Source of the DNA: Cheiracanthium punctorium
Lineage: Eukaryota; Arthropoda; Arachnida; Araneae; Cheiracanthiidae
NCBI GenBank assembly: GCA_038373885.1
Contig: JAWZYV010000760.1
Span: 434,001 to 498,000 of the forward strand
Length of the DNA stretch: 64,000 bases
Reading direction: 5' to 3'
This document shows, in pieces, positions 43,745 through 55,049 of the stretch; within the stretch, counting starts at the first letter, position 1; every line of letters begins with the position of its first letter. The notes under the pieces are model-generated. The model ran no database searches and was not told the DNA's origin. It worked only from the letters and a program-made list of their open reading frames with translations. The position numbers and the translations under genes are program-made.

Positions 43745-44560
43745 TATTCTTTATTTTTATTAATTTAATCTATACTTTCGCTTCTCTAAATTCTTATTTC
43801 TATTTGTTTCATCAAATATTACTCAATAAGTAACAAAATTCTTGCATCGCTAAGGAAAACGCAACTCATCTTTGTAACTGCCTTTTATAAATACAAAATT
43901 TTAAATTAAACTGCCTGATGTTGATGAGAAATATTAAATAAATGCTAAATTCGCATCAGCACTCTGAACGATTAATCAAAGTAAATTAATAATTCAGCAT
44001 TTCAAAAACTTAGACCTCCTAAACTACACTCCTCGATAAAATTGCTCCATGCGAGGGAAGAATCTAATTCACATTAACTGACTTTATTCAAATTTGATAG
44101 AGCGGTAGTAGGAATTCCCTGAAAATACTTTTTACGAAATAAGATACGTTAAGAGCTTTTAATAGCTTTTCCTCCACTTATGTAATACGTCTTAACGACC
44201 ACTGTGTTTTGAGGGAGCTTTTGAAATAGAAAATTCGCTAAAAGGTTCGATGATCAACGGCTAGACTACCTCCGAGTGTTCCCATTTTTAATATATCTTA
44301 AAGGCAACTTCTTTTCCGAATATGTGAAAGCAAAACAAATGAACATTTAATACACGTTCCATCTAAAGGCATCATCATTTCGTTGTCTGAAGCACTGGGA
44401 TTAACAATTTACTCTGGCCCGAAGAAAATGAAAGAAAGATACTTAAATTATTTTCTGAAGTATATTTAATGTGAAATATTTTCTTATTCAATTTATTTTT
44501 GTCGCATTATATATACATATATCATTAATGCAGCCAAAAAACTCTTGCTACAACTTCTTT
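43745..44560. other. No gene seen
   Basis: AT-rich sequence without open frames of interest or recognisable repeats. Confidence 0.55.
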
Positions 44561-44574
44561 TATTTCTTTGTTTT

Positions 44575-44895
44575 ATATGTGAGGAAAAGTCAGTAAGTAA
44601 GTTACAATGTCATAAAGAGAAACTGCGAGATATTTACCTGAAAATCTTGTTTATTTATCAACTATCATTTCCCCATCATATTTATCAATCTCTAATATAT
44701 CATTCGTGTAACGAAAAAACTATTTCCATTTAAAGCTTCATTTTTATTTATTATATTTACCAGGAAATGTCAGTATGGAGATTATAATAGCTAATGTAAT
44801 AAAATACAAACCGAGATATTCACTTGAAAATCATGTTTATTTATTAACATAGCTATCATTTACACAGACGCATTTATTGAATCTCTTTCAAAATT
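44575..44895. repeat. Diverged tandem duplication, ~190 bp period
   Basis: The words GAGGAAAAGTCAGTA / CAGGAAATGTCAGTA, GAGATATTTACCTGAAAATC / GAGATATTCACTTGAAAATC, GTTTATTTATCAAC / GTTTATTTATTAAC and TTATCAATCTC / TTATTGAATCTC follow in the same order twice. The copies are clearly related but old. Confidence 0.6.
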
Positions 44896-45165
44896 TTCCA
44901 AACTCAGCTGAATATTTTTCTTTGCTGAATTCAAATAAGTGTTCAATTTTTCAGCTCTTTATCATTCACTCAGGCATGAGTGAATAATCTGATCGGACAC
45001 TCTGTTACAGTGGTTGTGCTGTCTATTAATAAATGCATGCCATCTTTACTTCAATCTTCAGCACATTTTCTTATGACGCAGTCTGTAACGTTATGTACAC
45101 ATCATGTTTTATTAACAAGGTTTCATTGCCCTTCAGAATCTTTCTTGCACTCTCAGCAAAATTCA

Positions 45166-45644
45166 TCTTTATACACTAATTTATCGCTCATTTTTCAACG
45201 AATGATTTTCGTACTCCTTGGAAACGTAATATTTCCGTGAATTCTTCTTCCCGAAATCTGAAAAAGAGGAAAAAAAATCGTTGAATCTGAAGAAGTATCT
45301 TCAATTGACAGGAGAGAAAAAGAAACAGATACTCGTCAATTAACGGAAATATTCCGGCAGCACTGCTGCCAGTAAAACTTCCGTGAATTGATGAAATAAT
45401 TTTTGAGAGTGTGTCTTTATATACTTATTTATTCCTCATTTTCAACGAATAATTTCAGTACTCCTTCGAAAAGCAATATTTCCGTTAATTCTTCTCAAAA
45501 TCTAAAGGAGAGGAAAAATTTCGTTAATTCTAAAGAAGTTTCTTCAATTGACAGGAGGAAAAAGAAACGGAAATTCGTCAATTAACGGCAGCACTGATTG
45601 CAGCAAAATTTCCGTGAATTGAAGAAATACATTTTGAGAGTGTG
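45166..45644. repeat. Two-unit tandem repeat (248 and 231 bp)
   Basis: Unit 1 (45166-45413) and unit 2 (45414-45644) both run TCTTTATA..., CATTTTCAACGAAT, ATTTCCGT(G/T)AATTCTTCT, CTTCAATTGACAGGAG, CGTCAATTAACGG and TCCGTGAATTGA, then TTTTGAGAGTGTG. Each unit carries several inverted GAATT/TTGACAGG-type words. CACTCTCAGCAAAATTCATC just before unit 1 mirrors the GAGAGTG closing unit 2, so the pair could be one element with CACTCTCA-type ends whose interior was duplicated. Confidence 0.85.
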
Positions 45645-46254
45645 CCCTGATTGAATGCATCTTCAAAATACAAACCATTTTCGCTGTAAACAGGTATCAC
45701 TCCCTTGTTAAAATTTCTTTCCAGAAGTTCTTTTGCATGCAAGAAGTGCACAACACTTCACTGTTACGTAGAGAACAAGACTATAGAGACTCAGCCATTT
45801 TCAAACGTCATTGCCCATCTGTTCACTCACTTATCTCATAATTTCAAAATGAACAACATACAAGCACACTATTTTACCAATTAACATATCTGTAAAGAAT
45901 TCCAGCAGGTAAGAAAGAATTCCTAAGCTAGCCTCTCATATCAGTCCAAAGTATTTATGAACTGACCTTCGTTTAACGAGATATTCCCGTGAAGTAGAAA
46001 CAAACACATAACAAATGATATCAGACACCAAGAGAAATAAAATTTGCCATAGAACACGGTATCAAGAAATAAGGCTAACAAGAATGATAAATCATGCCGA
46101 ATGCATCGATTATATAACAATTTCCAACACAGCAGTATTTTTGTGCCAAATTTCGCGATTTATTGTCCTTAACTCTGGCGTTTTTTCGGAGGTACTGTTA
46201 GAAGCATTTTTATACCTATTGTACTGAGCTTAAAATGGATTAATGTCTCTCCAC

Positions 46255-47485
46255 AGCTATAGATCGTAATTTATTAGAATTCTATAGAAGAACTATTAAT
46301 AACACCGACACTATCTTCAACGGATAACGTTATTTTATGAGTCTTAATATGTCAACGTTTCTTGAAAAACCCAATCACCTCTAAAATATGTTTTCAAGAT
46401 TGACTGACAGCAGCGCATGATGTTTTGGATTTTTTTCTCTTGGCACCTGTAAAAGAACTATAAATACTACATATATCATTTTCAATAGAGTGCATGGCAC
46501 TGTACATAGAAAAAAAACATACATAATTTTCGCACTAATCGGTGTACATTTACGGCAGTTAGAGTACGGACCGGTGGACAGAAGAATAAACAGAAAAACT
46601 GAAATCATAAACACCTCTCAACACAGAGAGCGAGAAATATATTCTTTTAAATGTTAGCAGCCTAAAATTGATGTACCACAGGCTAAAATATCAATGTTTG
46701 CAATGTAAATCGGTTAATGCTTTATAAAACCTCAAAAATTCCTCCGACCAACGCAACCCCCTCCTTGGCAGACCCAGCTTCGTCTTAACGCTGAGCTCGA
46801 GTAACGAATTTTCAAAATTCCCATTAAAATCTTCATATCATAATACTATCACATTAGATATATTTTTAATGTACCGCCAAATAATGAGAAAATCACCAAG
46901 CTAGGGTTCACTTTTCGAAAAAAAAATCGGCACCGTAAATGGTGGTTCATCGCAAACCTCGCCAATATTGGCGATTAGCGCAACTTAAGAGGGAGCAGGC
47001 AATCGTCGCTAGATCATTAACTAATTACATATAGTAGGATACTATTGTGCATTAAATAAATATCTGTCTTTAAACTTCCCTAGAGCGTAATGCATTGGAA
47101 TACTTTTGAGTGCTCCAGTAGAAGACCTATTAATCATACAGACACTATTTTCGTTACAGAGCTTTGCCTTGTAATCTTAAATAACATGTATCAATTTTGT
47201 TCCATTTGAAATAGCCGAATATCTCTAAAATGCACATTAAAGAACGACTGCCCATAGATCGTAATGCATTGGAAATATTTTGAGCTGTCCTGCAGACGAA
47301 CTATTAATGCTGCATGCACCATTTTCAATAAGGTACAAGGTACAGTACCTAAGAATAAGATATATCAATTTCGTTGAAATCGATGCATATTTACGAGAGT
47401 TAGAGCACGGACGGACAGACGGACGGGCAGACCGACAAACCTTTTCAACTTTGTTGGAAAGTGTTAAAAATCACAAAAAATAGTT
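46255..47485. repeat. Array of four degenerate ~200 bp repeats
   Basis: The words GATCGTAATGCATTGGAAT, AGAAGA(A/C)CTATTAAT, CAGACACTATTTTC, TATCAATTTTGTT and ATCTCTAAAATGCACATT recur in this order near 46262, 46440, 47087 and 47258. Two copies end in a GGACGGACAGACGG-type block (46565-46590, 47405-47445). The layout of degenerate units plus a GACAGAC block resembles the Helitron arrays in this window, but no Helitron ends were found. Confidence 0.6.
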
Positions 47486-47591
47486 ATGAAGTGTATAATG
47501 ACCGATGAGACAAAAACAGTAATAAATTATATTTCCTATTTTTATATCACCATTTATTTGCCATAGAAACAGTGTCCATTGCTTCCACATA

Positions 47592-47835
47592 CACTGTAAG
47601 AAAAAGCTGTAATTTTACCCCACATATTGTACTAAAGTAACACAACACAAGTACAGCAGCTTTATAATACAGAACTGTGTGATATAAATCCACTAACGAA
47701 ATGGCATAATGACGTTGATAAGCCAATCACGAAGAACACTGTGCAACAAATTGACACAGTCTTTACATCACAACGTGTTGGCCTTATGTTTATACACACG
47801 TCTTGCTGTAATCTAGGAAAATACTTTTTGTAGTG
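47592..47835. mobile_element. Short MITE with CACTG/CACTA ends
   Basis: The 244 bp insert has TA on both sides (47590-47591, 47836-47837). The left end is CACTGTAAGAAAAAGCTGTA. The right end, reverse-complemented, is CACTACAAAAAGTATTTTCC and then GATTACAGC. CACTRYAA ends followed by A-runs are typical of Chapaev/CMC-type and related animal elements. The TIR match is short and imperfect, so the superfamily is tentative. Confidence 0.55.
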
Positions 47836-47837
47836 TA

Positions 47838-49062
47838 GCTTATAAACTAATGTAACTCATTGAAAGCTATATTTAAACATAAATAATTTCTAAAATTATG
47901 AAAAACTCTGAAAAAAATACAGAAATATCAAACATGAAAACAAAAGAAAAAAAATAGTATCGAGATCAAGATGGTTCGAACATGAAACCTGGATCCTGAA
48001 AAAAATATATAAATCATTTACCAGAATAATATTTTGCTGAGACAAACAGTTAACTCTATAATCAATATACTATATTTAATTTTTTTAATTTATTTTCCAT
48101 TTGCATTTGTTGGTTTAACAACCTCCATTTCATGCGAAGAACGGATACTTCTGCTAGCCTGTTACAGTAGCCTGTTACAAGATAATAAGTGTAGGCCTTG
48201 CATACCCGAAATATCTCTGACGCCGAAAAACATTCAAAATAACAAAATACTTAAGCCTCACATTGTATTGGCATTCTACATGAGATCGTTGTAGTTTTAA
48301 TGCTGCGTTCCAACTTTCTCTTTAATTTTCGATTCAATAAAAATAATGTTAATTTTTCACGTATACGCTCTTTGATTTAAATAACTTTCGAATTTTCGCA
48401 AACGCTTGGGACTTCTTTTGTCAACGCAAGTTCGACCATCTCGAATCAAACGCATGTTTGAAGAAGACGAGAGATAAAATTCTAGAAATTGAAGACAGAA
48501 ATAAAACATAAGGCCTTTGTAAGGCTCCCTACTTTGCTGTTTACCTCACGCCTATTTGGCGGAGGAAATTGTTATTTATTCTCCATTAGGAATCTTCTGC
48601 CTTCGTCGAACCGCCTTTATTGATCTGAGGAAGCAAGGTAAGAGACAAAATAAAAAACATATCACGTTATTCGCTGACGGAAAAGGATTACGTTCCGCCG
48701 CTTTTGTCTGGAAGGGGCCCTTATTCAAGGAAGGGAAGATGGTAAAAGTCTCTGTCACGTGTACATGTTTCGAAAGGAAATACGGATACGTGACGAGCGT
48801 CACAAATTGACGTCATCAAAGGAATATGAGTTGTTTTCAGCAGTGTACAAAATGTTCATTTAAGTCCGAGTGTATAAAGAATATCCAAACAGTTCTTCTA
48901 TACGTCCTAAAACTTATTTAGCTGTATGGAACCTGCGCTCAATCAAGTGTACATTCCCATGTATTATTTAATTTTAGGATTGAATAAGAAAATAATAATA
49001 ATAGATTAATCACTGAAGCAGACATTTCGATTGTTAAAATTTCCAAACTACAGAAACAACTA
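47838..49062. other. No supported gene
   Basis: 48540-48810 has less biased composition and opposing open frames, with a donor-like AAGGTAAGAG at 48635-48644, but the translation matches nothing I recognise. It is the most exon-like patch in the window, which is weak praise. Confidence 0.45.
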
Positions 49063-49169
49063 TCTATATAAATAAAATTAGACTTTTGTCTGTGCATTTC
49101 TTGGAATTCAAAAATTTTGCGATTTCTATCCGTTTCAAGCACCCGGGAATCCGATGCGACCCTCAAAAA

Positions 49170-49225
49170 AAAGTTTGTCTGTCTGTCATTCTGTCATTCT
49201 GTCGTTCTGTCATTCTGTCATTCTG
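49170..49225 (+). repeat. CTGTCATT-type minisatellite in the Helitron
   Basis: GTCTGTCTGTC is followed by about five copies of ATTCTGTC with one G variant, ending TCCGTGACGC. The reverse complement of the same block, in shorter form, occurs at 2495-2525. Confidence 0.9.
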
Positions 49226-49261
49226 TCCGTGACGCTTTTTTTGTTTAAACATCACGTAAAA

Positions 49262-50390
49262 ACGACTGAAGCGAATGATATGAAATTTGGTGTCATGATA
49301 GGTGGTCACTCAACTTAAAACATAGGCGTCGAATTTTTAAAAAATCGTGATTAGATTTTCAGATTTTGCGAAAATCGTTTCAAACTGCGTAAATTTGTGT
49401 TCAAGCATCACGCAAGAACGACTGAAGCGAATCATATGAAATTGGGTGTCATGATAGGTGGTCACTCAACTTAAAACATAGGCTTCCAATTTTTAAAAAA
49501 TCTTGATTGGATTTTGAGATTTTTCGAAAATCCTTTCAAACTGCAAAAATTTGTGTTCAAGCATCACGTTAAAACGACTGAAGCGAAGGATATGAAATTG
49601 GGTGTCATGATAGGTGGTCACTCTACTTAAAACATAGGCGTCGAATTAAAAAAAAGTGTTGATTAGATTTTGAAATTTTGCGAAAATGATTTCAAACTGG
49701 GTAAATTTGTGTTCGCACATCACGTAATAACTGCAAAGGTGAAAAAATGATATTTGGTGAAATGATAGGTGGTCACTCACCTTAAACTATAAGCATCTAA
49801 TTAAAAAAAAATCCATCAGATTTCGAGATTTTGTGAAAATCGTTTAAAACTGAGTGAATCTTTGTTCCCGTATTACGTAATAACGAGTAAAGCGAATGAT
49901 ATGAAATTTGGTCGCACGATAGATGTTTTCTCAACATAAACTGTAGGAGTCCAATTTTTTAAACATTTAAATTTGAGATTTTGAGATTTTGTGAAAATTC
50001 TCTCAAAATACGTTTATATTTCTTCAAACATCCCGTAATAACGACTAATACGAATGATACGAAATTGAGTGATATGATAGGTAGTTGCTAATCTTAATTT
50101 ATAGGCGTTGAATTTGAAAAATATTTTGCTTACATTTTGAGATTTTTCGAAAATCGTTTTAAAATGCTGAAAATTTGTTCGAGCATCACGAAATAAAGGC
50201 TGCAGGGAATGAAACGAATTTGGGTGACATGATAGGTTGTCACTCAACTTAAATTCTAGGCTTCAATTTTTTCAAAAATGTTGATTAAATTTTGAGATTT
50301 TGCGAAAATTATTTCAATATGCGTAAATATTCGTTCGCGCATCCCATAATTACGACTAAAGCGAATGAAATGATATTACTTAGTTACTCT
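49262..50390 (+). repeat. ~156 bp tandem array, seven units plus a partial
   Basis: The marker ACGACTGAAGCGAATGATAT (variably preserved) starts near 49262, 49418, 49573, 49729, 49883, 50041, 50195 and 50353. Each unit continues GAAATTTGGTGTCATGATAG, GTGGTCACTCAACTTAAA, TAGGCGTCGAATTTTTAA, then GATTTTGCGAAAATCGTTTC and a TTCAAGCATCACGTAA-like close. The first three units are nearly identical; later ones are increasingly diverged, so the array has been homogenised or expanded from its 5' side. Confidence 0.95.
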
Positions 50391-50580
50391 CTAACCTGTA
50401 ATATTTTAAATGAATATTTTAAATGAAACCTGTAGTATTTTAAATGAAAATTATAACTTCGCTTTCTTTACTTAGGCAACATACTACATCCATTCTGTGT
50501 ACTCCTACAATGCTGATGAAAGTTCTTGCTTTTTGGAAATTTTCATTCACTAACCCGTCGAGGACGGGTACTTCAGCTAG

Positions 50581-50581
<1 letters not shown>

Positions 50582-50621
<40 letters not shown>
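50582..50621. repeat. (TA)n then (ATT)n microsatellite
   Basis: A TA run begins directly at the 3' end of the Helitron and is followed by an ATT run to 50640, up to the next MITE. Confidence 0.95.
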
Positions 50622-50622
<1 letters not shown>

Positions 50623-50640
50623 TATTATTATTATTATTAT

Positions 50641-50921
50641 TAGCTCGTAACGAAAGTTTCCCGCCACCAAAGATATGATCTCAGGAAACAGTTCGCGTTG
50701 GCGTGTTTGCTCATATTTTGTCAAATGTTTTTTGCATTTGAAAGTTATGTTTCCGACCCCCATGTTTCTGGGCCGAAAGCTTTGAAAAACTACCAAAACG
50801 TTGGCAGAAAATCATAGATGTGGGTGGTGATTACTACCCGCATTAAAGGTACTCCTTTCAGGTTCTTTTTCTAACTTTGTTTGGAACTTTTTGTTGGCGA
50901 AAAACTTTCGTTACAACCTGA
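50641..50921. mobile_element. TIR MITE ending GTAACGAAAGTTT
   Basis: Left TAGCTCGTAACGAAAGTTTC and right (reverse complement) CAGGTTGTAACGAAAGTTTT begin inverted repeats that continue with CCGCCACCAAAG / TCGCCAACAAAA. The length is about 281 bp. It lies between two microsatellites, so the target duplication cannot be read. It has no coding. Confidence 0.75.
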
Positions 50922-51089
50922 TATATATATATAGACATATATTCCTGAGTTTAGTAATACTTTTACAAATGAACCATCACCTGTTAAATTAATAATTTTT
51001 TGTGTTATGGCAATTCCACACGAGGGGCATCTGCCAAGGGGGGATGGGGTTTCTTCGGCGGTAGACTTCTTAAGGGGCTCTAACGCGTA

Positions 51090-51480
51090 TTCATGTTACA
51101 TATGGAGAAACTACTTTTGCAGAACGCCTGGAAAAATACGATAAGTTGCTGGACCAGCAATTGCTAGCTATTTTCCTAGCAGCCAGCAGGTACTGAACAA
51201 ATTTACACCACACTTCCGGCGGCAATTGTGGTTCCAGCAGGATGGAGCACCAGCCTATTGTGTACGAGAGGTGCGAAACGATCTGGAAATAGCCTTTCCG
51301 AACCAGATTATACAAGGGGGCCTGGTAACATGGCCACCGCGTAGCCGGATCTTTCAAGTATCACTTTATTTTTGTGGAAACAGCTGAAGGCTCCTACTCA
51401 TTGAATCCTATTGCAGAAGAACTCGCCGCAAACTTTTGGTCGCAGCTAGAAATATGCGTGATTTTCTAGGTGTGTTTCAG
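51090..51480 (+). pseudogene. Mariner-superfamily DDE transposase fragment
   Basis: In one plus-strand frame, RRQLWFQQDGAPAYCVREVR is followed by NDLEIAFPNQII, GGLVTWPPRS and, after a frameshift, a FLWKQLK-like piece. The QQDGAPAH...WPPRSPDL pattern marks the second catalytic Asp and the region before the third acidic residue in a group of mariner/IS630-related transposases. Only this central to C-terminal part is readable. TIRs were not found. Confidence 0.75.
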
Positions 51481-52987
51481 AATATTGGCCAATTCTTTAT
51501 TTGCCGTTGTGCTATTGGCATACATACTTCCGGTCACTGTTTTGAACGCATATTATAATCACATGTCTTTAAGGTTGATTTTGTAACTTATTCCTCTCTG
51601 TGTACATTTCCAAGTGAAACAACATAACATTCGGCTCCCTCTATCACCTTTGTGTTTCAATCCCATCCATGCCTTCCATGGTGAAAGGTATTTGTTTGGA
51701 TGTATACTATCACCTCTTAAAGTTTTATCCATTTTTTAATGAAAATTTTTTAATGAAATGTATTTACTCCGTATATTCCAATTACAAAGTTTTGCTTATT
51801 TAAAAAAAAATGCAGTAAAATTAAAATTTGCTATTAACCAAAATTAAAGGCCATTTAGTAAATTAATACAGAAAATATATGATGCTTCTAACGCATTTTG
51901 ACATCAAAAATAAAATATTTTAAAAGTTCACGTGAGAAAATCCTTATAAAATCACAGAAAACAGTTTTTATTTCATGGGCATATTTCAGAAATTTGATGA
52001 ATTGATATTAAAAGTGATGAAGACATGCATAGCATTTTTTGAAGCATTTAAGATTAATGACTAATAATAAATATAAAATTTGCTTAAAAATTTTGTCGTG
52101 TAATCCGTCAAACATAGCTCCATTTTTTTGTTTTATAGAATAACTAATTGAGAGGCATATTTTTACAGTCACAGAAAAAATATGCATTTTATTTCTGAAT
52201 TATGTACAAGAATTTTTTAAGGGCTTTTATAAATTCTTATGAAAAAATTCTTAGCATGTACTAATTTTTTGTCTTGAAACTCTTATTATAAGCTTCTATT
52301 TAAAATTGCACAATTTAGGTTTTTTTTAATGTTTTATGATCTAATAGCATAAAGGGAGAAGTTTTATTTATAAATTATAAAATTGGTTATAGCCGTAAAA
52401 AACTAGAATGAAGACTTCAAAAAAGTATTATTTGCAGATACTTTTTTAAAACATTTTTTTGAAATGCTATGCATTATATGTTAAAATTACTTTGATCTCA
52501 TATTGCTTTTACATCATTGCTGCGACATTATTTAGCTCAAGCCTCCAGTATCCTGAAACATTGTATATTTCGCCGAAACAATCTTAACGTACATATTTGA
52601 AGGGCGTATTCTTGAAAAAAAATTTAATCAAATATTTGGTTTTAATATTAACTTGTAAACTGTTTCTGTCTTATAATTTTTTCCTTTTAACAATTAGCAT
52701 TTGCATGTATTTACATATGAATTCTGATGACAGAACATATCATGAACACAGAAAATAGTACAGTTGTGTATTATAGTGTAATACTTTTACATTTCTCCCC
52801 TGGATAATGCAATATCTCGTACTTTTTTAATTTAAGCCTAATTTTGTTTCACAATAAGTTTTTTTTCATAAAAAAGTGCGCATTTCAATATTTCATCATA
52901 AGAGATTTAATTCAAGGTGTGTGTTTTTCAAAAATGTAATTTGTTTTTCATAAAAGTATTAGAATAACTTTAACGTATGTTCAAAAA
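51481..52987. other. No gene seen
   Basis: Very AT-rich sequence without recognisable coding or bounded repeats. Confidence 0.55.
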
Positions 52988-54335
52988 GGAGAAGATGAGG
53001 TACACTGAAACATACTATCCAAAATCAGTAAAATTTTCATCGAAAGTTCTAACTCACAGAAGTATTATACAAATATGTTCCAGTTACTGATGTGATTTGA
53101 AGATAATCGCATTTTTACAGCAAGAGCAAAAGACAATTATTGGATTTTCACCATTGAAAGTAAGTTTCATTACTAAGAATAATTTTGTTTTGCCTCCTTG
53201 TTCTCATAATTATAATTATTTATTTTTCAAATGATGTGATCACTCTGTTATGGTCTTCATACTCCCAAAGCCACAATTAAAAAAATAAATATTAGGAATT
53301 AGTAAAATTCTTTTATTTTGTATCCTCAATGTGGGGTACAATGAAACTCTTGTAGACGTATTACAATGAAACATATACTACAGTACCCCGTTAGTCCCGT
53401 GTGAAAGCATTCACTTAAAATTAAGATCTTACTTTTAAACATTTACATAGCCAGCATGTAAAGTTAACAAAGAATTGTTTTTAAATCGTTCTCCCTCTTC
53501 TTCGGACTTTGAATGTAGTGACAATTCAGATTGAGTTTCAACTAACAATCCAAACAGTACAGATTATGAGTTATTCCCACATAATATGTATGATATAAGA
53601 AGTATCGGTCTAAATTTTTATGTTTTAATCAGTGAAGGTGATCTTAAATATAAAGAAATGTACTCTTTTGGGGAAAAAATAAACTCAAATCAAATGGATT
53701 TCGGAGTTCTGTACATCGAACGACAGCAAACGACAGGCTTAAAATTGGTGCGTTGTTCAGAAACAAATATTTTTGTAAAAACTCAAATTGTATAAAATCT
53801 ACCACCTCTTGTTCCTTCAGGTGGTACAGAAAGGGAATCTGAAATGTTAGTTTTTTTTAATTCGGTTTAAGTAAATTTAATATAAATGAAAAACTATAGG
53901 CTAATCCCTAATAAAAATATTGTGTTTCCATCTTAAGTATATAACAGTTTAATTAAATTTGTTTTTTTTCATTTAAATTTCATATTTATATCTTGTTTAT
54001 TTTAAATTTCCATAAAATATATATTTTGAAATTTGAATTTTGACTCATATTATTTGAGTGTTTGTGAAGTGTTATTGAGTACTGCATTGTATGCCGGAAC
54101 ATGGGGTACAAGGAACCGCTGGCAGACATTAACCTTTTGTATTTTTTAGATATGAAAATACTATTTACAAACTCATAAAAATTCGTTTAGACGAGAAAAG
54201 GTTAACAGTATACTTTAATTTATTTTTGTACAGTGCATTTTTGCTTTATTTTTGTATTTTTGTTTTATTTTTTGTATTTTTGTGGCCAAGAAAAAAAGAA
54301 TAGTAAATTTTGCTTCATCGTACTCCGTCTTCCCC
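52988..54335. mobile_element. Decayed pogo/Tigger-like element
   Basis: The left end GGAGAAGATGAGGTACACTG and right end (reverse complement) GGGGAAGACGGAGTACGATG are imperfect inverted repeats. TA follows the right end at 54336-54337; the left TA is lost. GGGGTACA(A)TGAAAC-type words recur inside (53333-53350, 54103-54112). The 1348 bp interior contains a possible transposase tail. It is related in style, but not in end sequence, to 30645-31570. Confidence 0.6.
53586..53870 (+). pseudogene. Possible C-terminal remnant of a pogo-like transposase
   Basis: The open frame to 53795 (NFYVLISEGDLKYKEMYSFG...) and the following PPLVPSGGTERESEMLV-like text in the same region recall the poorly conserved tail of pogo-like transposases: a hydrophobic F-V-L-V stretch, then P-x-x-x-G-G-T-x-R. 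There are no catalytic residues here. The position inside a TIR-bounded element supports the reading, but similarity is weak. Confidence 0.35.
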
Positions 54336-54337
54336 TA

Positions 54338-55009
54338 CTTTTCCTTGAGAGACTGTACTCTACAAGAAAGCACAGACTTACATTATCAATAATATTATGC
54401 AGTAATAACTAATCTATTATACAAAACCAAAAGAACAACTGACTGAGAGTAACCAATTTGTTCTGTAAAAGTGTTTCGCAAATAATTTATAGTTCATCTC
54501 ATATAGTACTTAAAGTTTATTTATTTTTTCATGAAAAAATCATTATTTATGGAACCAAATCAAGGAATTTCAAGGAAGAATAAAAAATCTTTCTACGGGA
54601 ATATTATATTATACAATAATCATCCACAAAACGAAACTGTATGTTCGTGCAAGAACAAGTTTAATCCAATAGAGGTTATTATTTAATTTGATGCACGGTC
54701 AGGACTTGATATAGTTTAATATAGTGAAAATAATATATCAATTACATCTTATAGTCTACTGAACATCGACACTATCTCTCAGTCTCAGAGGTTTTCAGAA
54801 GAACTCAACATTTAGCCTTAATCTCGAAAACGAACCCTCTCCTGCCACAGACACCAAGCACTACGCTTTACGATTTCCAGTATAGCACTCGGTCTTCCAC
54901 ACTTTACTAATGCATTTAGTTTCTATTTTATGTGTGTATATTCTATCTGCTAAAGAAAAATAATCATTGTCTTATAAAATGAACAAAGGAATTGAATAAA
55001 TAACTTGAC

Positions 55010-55049
<40 letters not shown>

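Larger units (their letters stand above)
49063..50580 (+). mobile_element. Non-autonomous Helitron, copy 1
   Basis: The 5' end TCTATATAAATAAAATTAG at 49063 follows an A. The 3' end is a hairpin (ACCCGTC 50553-50559, loop GAG, GACGGGT 50563-50569), then ACTTCAG and CTAG at 50577-50580, followed by T. TC start, hairpin plus CTRR end and insertion between A and T without duplication are the canonical Helitron features. The interior is a CTGTCATT minisatellite (49170-49225) and a ~156 bp tandem array. There is no Rep/helicase coding. It inserted against a TA microsatellite. The related copy at 742-2541 is in the opposite orientation. Confidence 0.88.

Noticed and set aside
46959..46974. 16 bp palindrome TCGCCAATATTGGCGA as an operator-like site
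   Set aside because: No gene nearby and such palindromes are expected by chance in 64 kb.
49262..50390. Regular repeats that might suggest a CRISPR-like array
   Set aside because: Units are ~156 bp with no unique spacers, degrade along the array and lie within a eukaryotic Helitron.
51091..51357. Minus-strand 88-codon frame
   Set aside because: Antisense shadow of the plus-strand mariner-type transposase fragment.
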